A stretch of 8,341 bases of DNA from JBFFSQ01 sp041572275 (lineage in GTDB: Bacteria > Pseudomonadota > Gammaproteobacteria > SZUA-229): positions 1 to 8,341 of the forward strand of contig JBFFSQ010000131.1 of the NCBI GenBank assembly GCA_041572275.1, read 5' to 3'. Positions 6,758-8,341 of this stretch are shown here, in pieces. Under the pieces are notes generated by a model. That model was not told the origin of the DNA, ran no database searches, and saw nothing but the letters and a program-made list of their open reading frames with translations. The position numbers were made by a program, and so were the translations under genes. Every line of letters starts with the position of its first letter. The first letter of the stretch is position 1.

Positions 6758-6786
6758 TTAATAATCAATTGATTAGAGCCTGTGAG
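6758..6786 (-). promoter_or_regulatory. Candidate promoter of the gpgP-gpgS operon with embedded operator palindrome
   Basis: On the minus strand CTCACA (6786-6781) and TATTAA (6763-6758) lie 17 nt apart; each matches the sigma70 consensus in four of six positions. The perfect 14-bp palindrome TAATCAATTGATTA (6762-6775) sits in the spacer and overlaps the -10 box, a position typical of repressor operators. The start would be near 6751, about 20 nt before the small frame's ATG. Confidence 0.35.
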
Positions 6787-7002
6787 TGGATATCGCTGTA
6801 ATGTGTTGAAGCATGTGCGCACAGATTTGGTGCGATTTTCTGGGGCTGTAATGAATTGCACTAATTAGAAACAGGCTGGTGACACCTGGTCGAACTTTAC
6901 CTGTAGTTGATCAGCTAGTGTGATGTTAATTGCGGTTAAACAGGCTAAGAGAAGTAATTTTCGAGGTTTTTAGTAATAATTACTGCCAGAAACGGCTTTT
7001 GC

Positions 7003-7031
7003 TTGAAAATAATCAGGCAGACTCCTATAAC
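7003..7031 (+). promoter_or_regulatory. Predicted sigma70 promoter of the PAS sensor gene
   Basis: TTGAAA (7003-7008) and TATAAC (7026-7031) are separated by exactly 17 nt, each one base off consensus. Transcription would start near 7038 and give a leader of about 145 nt before the ATG at 7184, containing the 17-codon ORF at 7123-7176. Confidence 0.55.
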
Positions 7032-7122
7032 TAATTGTATATCAAGGTTTTATATCAATTCCTGGAAGATACTCGTAGGTATGTATGCAATCCAGCTCGG
7101 TCAGTAGCCGGCGAGAGGGGGC

Positions 7123-7176
7123 ATGATTAGACCTTTCATTCTTTTAACAATGATGCAGGCATCGACAGATTATTAA
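7123..7176 (+). CDS. 17-codon leader ORF upstream of the PAS sensor gene
   Basis: An ATG at 7123 follows a strong purine-rich ribosome binding site (GAGAGGGGG, 7113-7121) and encodes MIRPFILLTMMQASTDY, then TAA at 7174-7176. The stop lies 7 nt before the ATG of the sensor gene, whose own start has no visible ribosome binding site, so ribosomes ending here could restart on the sensor frame. The peptide resembles nothing I recognise and may act only through its translation. The case rests on the good Shine-Dalgarno sequence and spacing; it may be chance. Confidence 0.35.
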   Translation: MIRPFILLTMMQASTDY

Positions 7177-7183
7177 TGTTCCT

Positions 7184-8341
7184 ATGCTAGATTCTGACAA
7201 GACAGTGGAAAAAAACGAAACTATACAAGGAGTTGCTGAAAGCATACCGTTTAAGCATAGAGCGTTGGTTGTTGTTTTTATCGCTGCTTTCATATCCATT
7301 TTAATAAGCATATTTGGTTTAACGCTAGCCAAACGTGTTATCAATATTGATCAGCAATGGACTGATTATGACCAGGATGCAACCTCTGCTGCGCATGCCT
7401 TAGGTCAAATTGAACGTCATTTTGGCTATGGCGGTTTTATTCATAATTTTAAAAACTATGTGCTCAGGCAGGATCCAGATCTGATTGGCCTGATTTATGA
7501 TGACCTGGCTGTAACGTTTCAGGTTATCGATAATTATCCCCTGGATGTGGAACATCAGGATGTTGCACACGCGATCAATGCTATTCGAAGTGTGATTGAA
7601 GTATATGAATCAAACTTTGAGCTGGCTCAGAAACTTGTTGCGGAGGGGAAGTCACCAGACTTTATAGACCAGCATGTACGTGTGAATGACAGACCCGCTT
7701 TAGAGGCCTTTAAGCTTCTCAATCAACATGTACTAGAACATAGCCAGGAACAGGCACATAAAACCAGCCAGGCAGTTAATGAAACACTGGTTTTTTTAAG
7801 TTGGGGTAGCTTGTTGTTGCCGGCTGTCTTATTTACAGCGGGTATTATTCTTCTCTTTATTCACTATAACGTGCGGACACATCAGAAATTAGTCGCTACC
7901 AGTCAGTATCTGAGCGACCTGTTTAACGCTGCGCCTGATGCCATGTTGATTGTTGATAAAAAGGGAGAAATCAGAGACTCCAATGTCAGAGCGACAGAGC
8001 TATTTGGTTATAGCCGTGATCAGTTTCGTAACATGAATGTCGAAGAGTTGATGCCCGATCGTTTTCGAAATAAACATAGCATGTTACGTCAAGGAGCATT
8101 TGTTACACCCCAGCATCGATCTTTTGCAGAGCAGGCAGAATTCTATGGATTGACTGAAAGTGGTAAAGAAATACCTATAGATATTAGTCTGAATTATACG
8201 ATCAAGGACAATGAAGCGCAGGCGATTGCAACGTTGCGTGATGTGTCTGAGCGAAAGCAGATTGAAACTACCTTACGGCAAAATGAAAATATGCTAAATA
8301 AGGCGCAGAATATTGCCCATGTAGGTAGTTGGGAGTGGAAT
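7184..8341 (+). CDS. Membrane PAS sensor protein (partial, C-terminus beyond window)
   Basis: The frame stays open for 386 codons to the right edge. A cytoplasmic N-terminus of 26 residues leads to a transmembrane helix (about 27-49), a periplasmic region of about 150 residues, a second helix (about 203-227), and then directly, with no visible HAMP, a PAS domain (about 242-350) containing LFNAAPDAMLIVDKKGEI and the PAC exit RDVSERKQ (352-359). A second PAS domain seems to begin at NKAQNIAHVGSWEW near the edge. The periplasmic part starts with a striking FGYGGFIHNFKNYVLR (80-95). The output domain is missing; a hybrid histidine kinase or diguanylate cyclase is likely for such an architecture. 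The start at 7184 is the only ATG in frame after the upstream stop at 7151 and lacks a ribosome binding site. The ligand is unknown. Confidence 0.85.
   Translation, partial: MLDSDKTVEKNETIQGVAESIPFKHRALVVVFIAAFISILISIFGLTLAKRVINIDQQWTDYDQDATSAAHALGQIERHFGYGGFIHNFKNYVLRQDPDLIGLIYDDLAVTFQVIDNYPLDVEHQDVAHAINAIRSVIEVYESNFELAQKLVAEGKSPDFIDQHVRVNDRPALEAFKLLNQHVLEHSQEQAHKTSQAVNETLVFLSWGSLLLPAVLFTAGIILLFIHYNVRTHQKLVATSQYLSDLFNAAPDAMLIVDKKGEIRDSNVRATELFGYSRDQFRNMNVEELMPDRFRNKHSMLRQGAFVTPQHRSFAEQAEFYGLTESGKEIPIDISLNYTIKDNEAQAIATLRDVSERKQIETTLRQNENMLNKAQNIAHVGSWEWN

Larger units (their letters stand above)
6733..7183. other. Intergenic control region between the gpgP operon and the PAS sensor gene
   Basis: About 450 bases with no gene longer than a 17-codon leader. 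It holds a 14-bp palindrome and weak promoter for the minus operon (6758-6786), the 10-bp palindrome TGTGCGCACA at 6814-6823, a 9-bp direct repeat GCTGTAATG at 6795-6803 and 6845-6853 spaced exactly 50 bp, the palindrome AGTAATAATTACT at 6972-6984, a strong plus-strand promoter (7003-7031) and the leader ORF (7123-7176). No intrinsic terminator is evident. Confidence 0.6.

Noticed and set aside
7227..7232. AAGGAG inside the sensor gene as a possible true ribosome binding site
   Set aside because: No in-frame ATG, GTG or TTG follows at a suitable distance, so it does not support a later start.
7144..7344. Minus-strand 66-codon frame across the start of the right-hand sensor gene
   Set aside because: It is antisense to the leader ORF and the first transmembrane helix, with no ribosome binding site or recognisable content.

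Overview
The window looks like a chromosomal segment of a moderately AT-rich proteobacterium, most likely a gammaproteobacterium. GalU has the gammaproteobacterial type of C-terminal signature, the glycosyltransferase and sugar phosphorylase resemble families I associate with marine gammaproteobacteria, and two PAS sensor proteins flank the metabolic block. The genus cannot be fixed from sequence alone.

Layout from left to right. (1) 1-1400, minus: a partial gene for a multi-pass membrane protein with a C-terminal PAS domain, cut by the left edge. (2) 1401-1717: a non-coding stretch with a promoter for gene 1 and an unusual set of interlocking inverted repeats. (3) 1718-2548, minus: galU, UTP-glucose-1-phosphate uridylyltransferase. 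(4) 2549-2785: a divergent control region with repeated TGTGC-type words. (5) 2786-4546, plus: a GH13 sugar phosphorylase, probably glucosylglycerate phosphorylase. (6) 4543-5754, minus: a GT81-type glucosyl-3-phosphoglycerate synthase, meeting gene 5 tail to tail with both stop codons inside one TTAA. (7) 5747-6565, minus: a HAD-IIB phosphatase of the mannosyl/glucosyl-3-phosphoglycerate phosphatase family, overlapping gene 6 by 8 bp. (8) 6562-6732, minus: a small reading frame overlapping gene 7 by ATGA but interrupted by an in-frame TAA. (9) 6733-7183: a non-coding stretch with palindromes, outward promoters and a short leader ORF. (10) 7184-8341, plus: a partial two-transmembrane sensor with a periplasmic domain and PAS domains, cut by the right edge.

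Together the central genes form a plausible glucosylglycerate cycle. GalU makes UDP-glucose, GpgS joins it to 3-phosphoglycerate, GpgP removes the phosphate to give the compatible solute glucosylglycerate, and the phosphorylase splits it with phosphate to glucose-1-phosphate and glycerate. The glucose-1-phosphate can return to GalU. Synthesis genes (minus) and the breakdown gene (plus) have separate promoter regions, so the two directions could be controlled independently. The flanking sensors point away from the block, and any link to it is only inferred from position.
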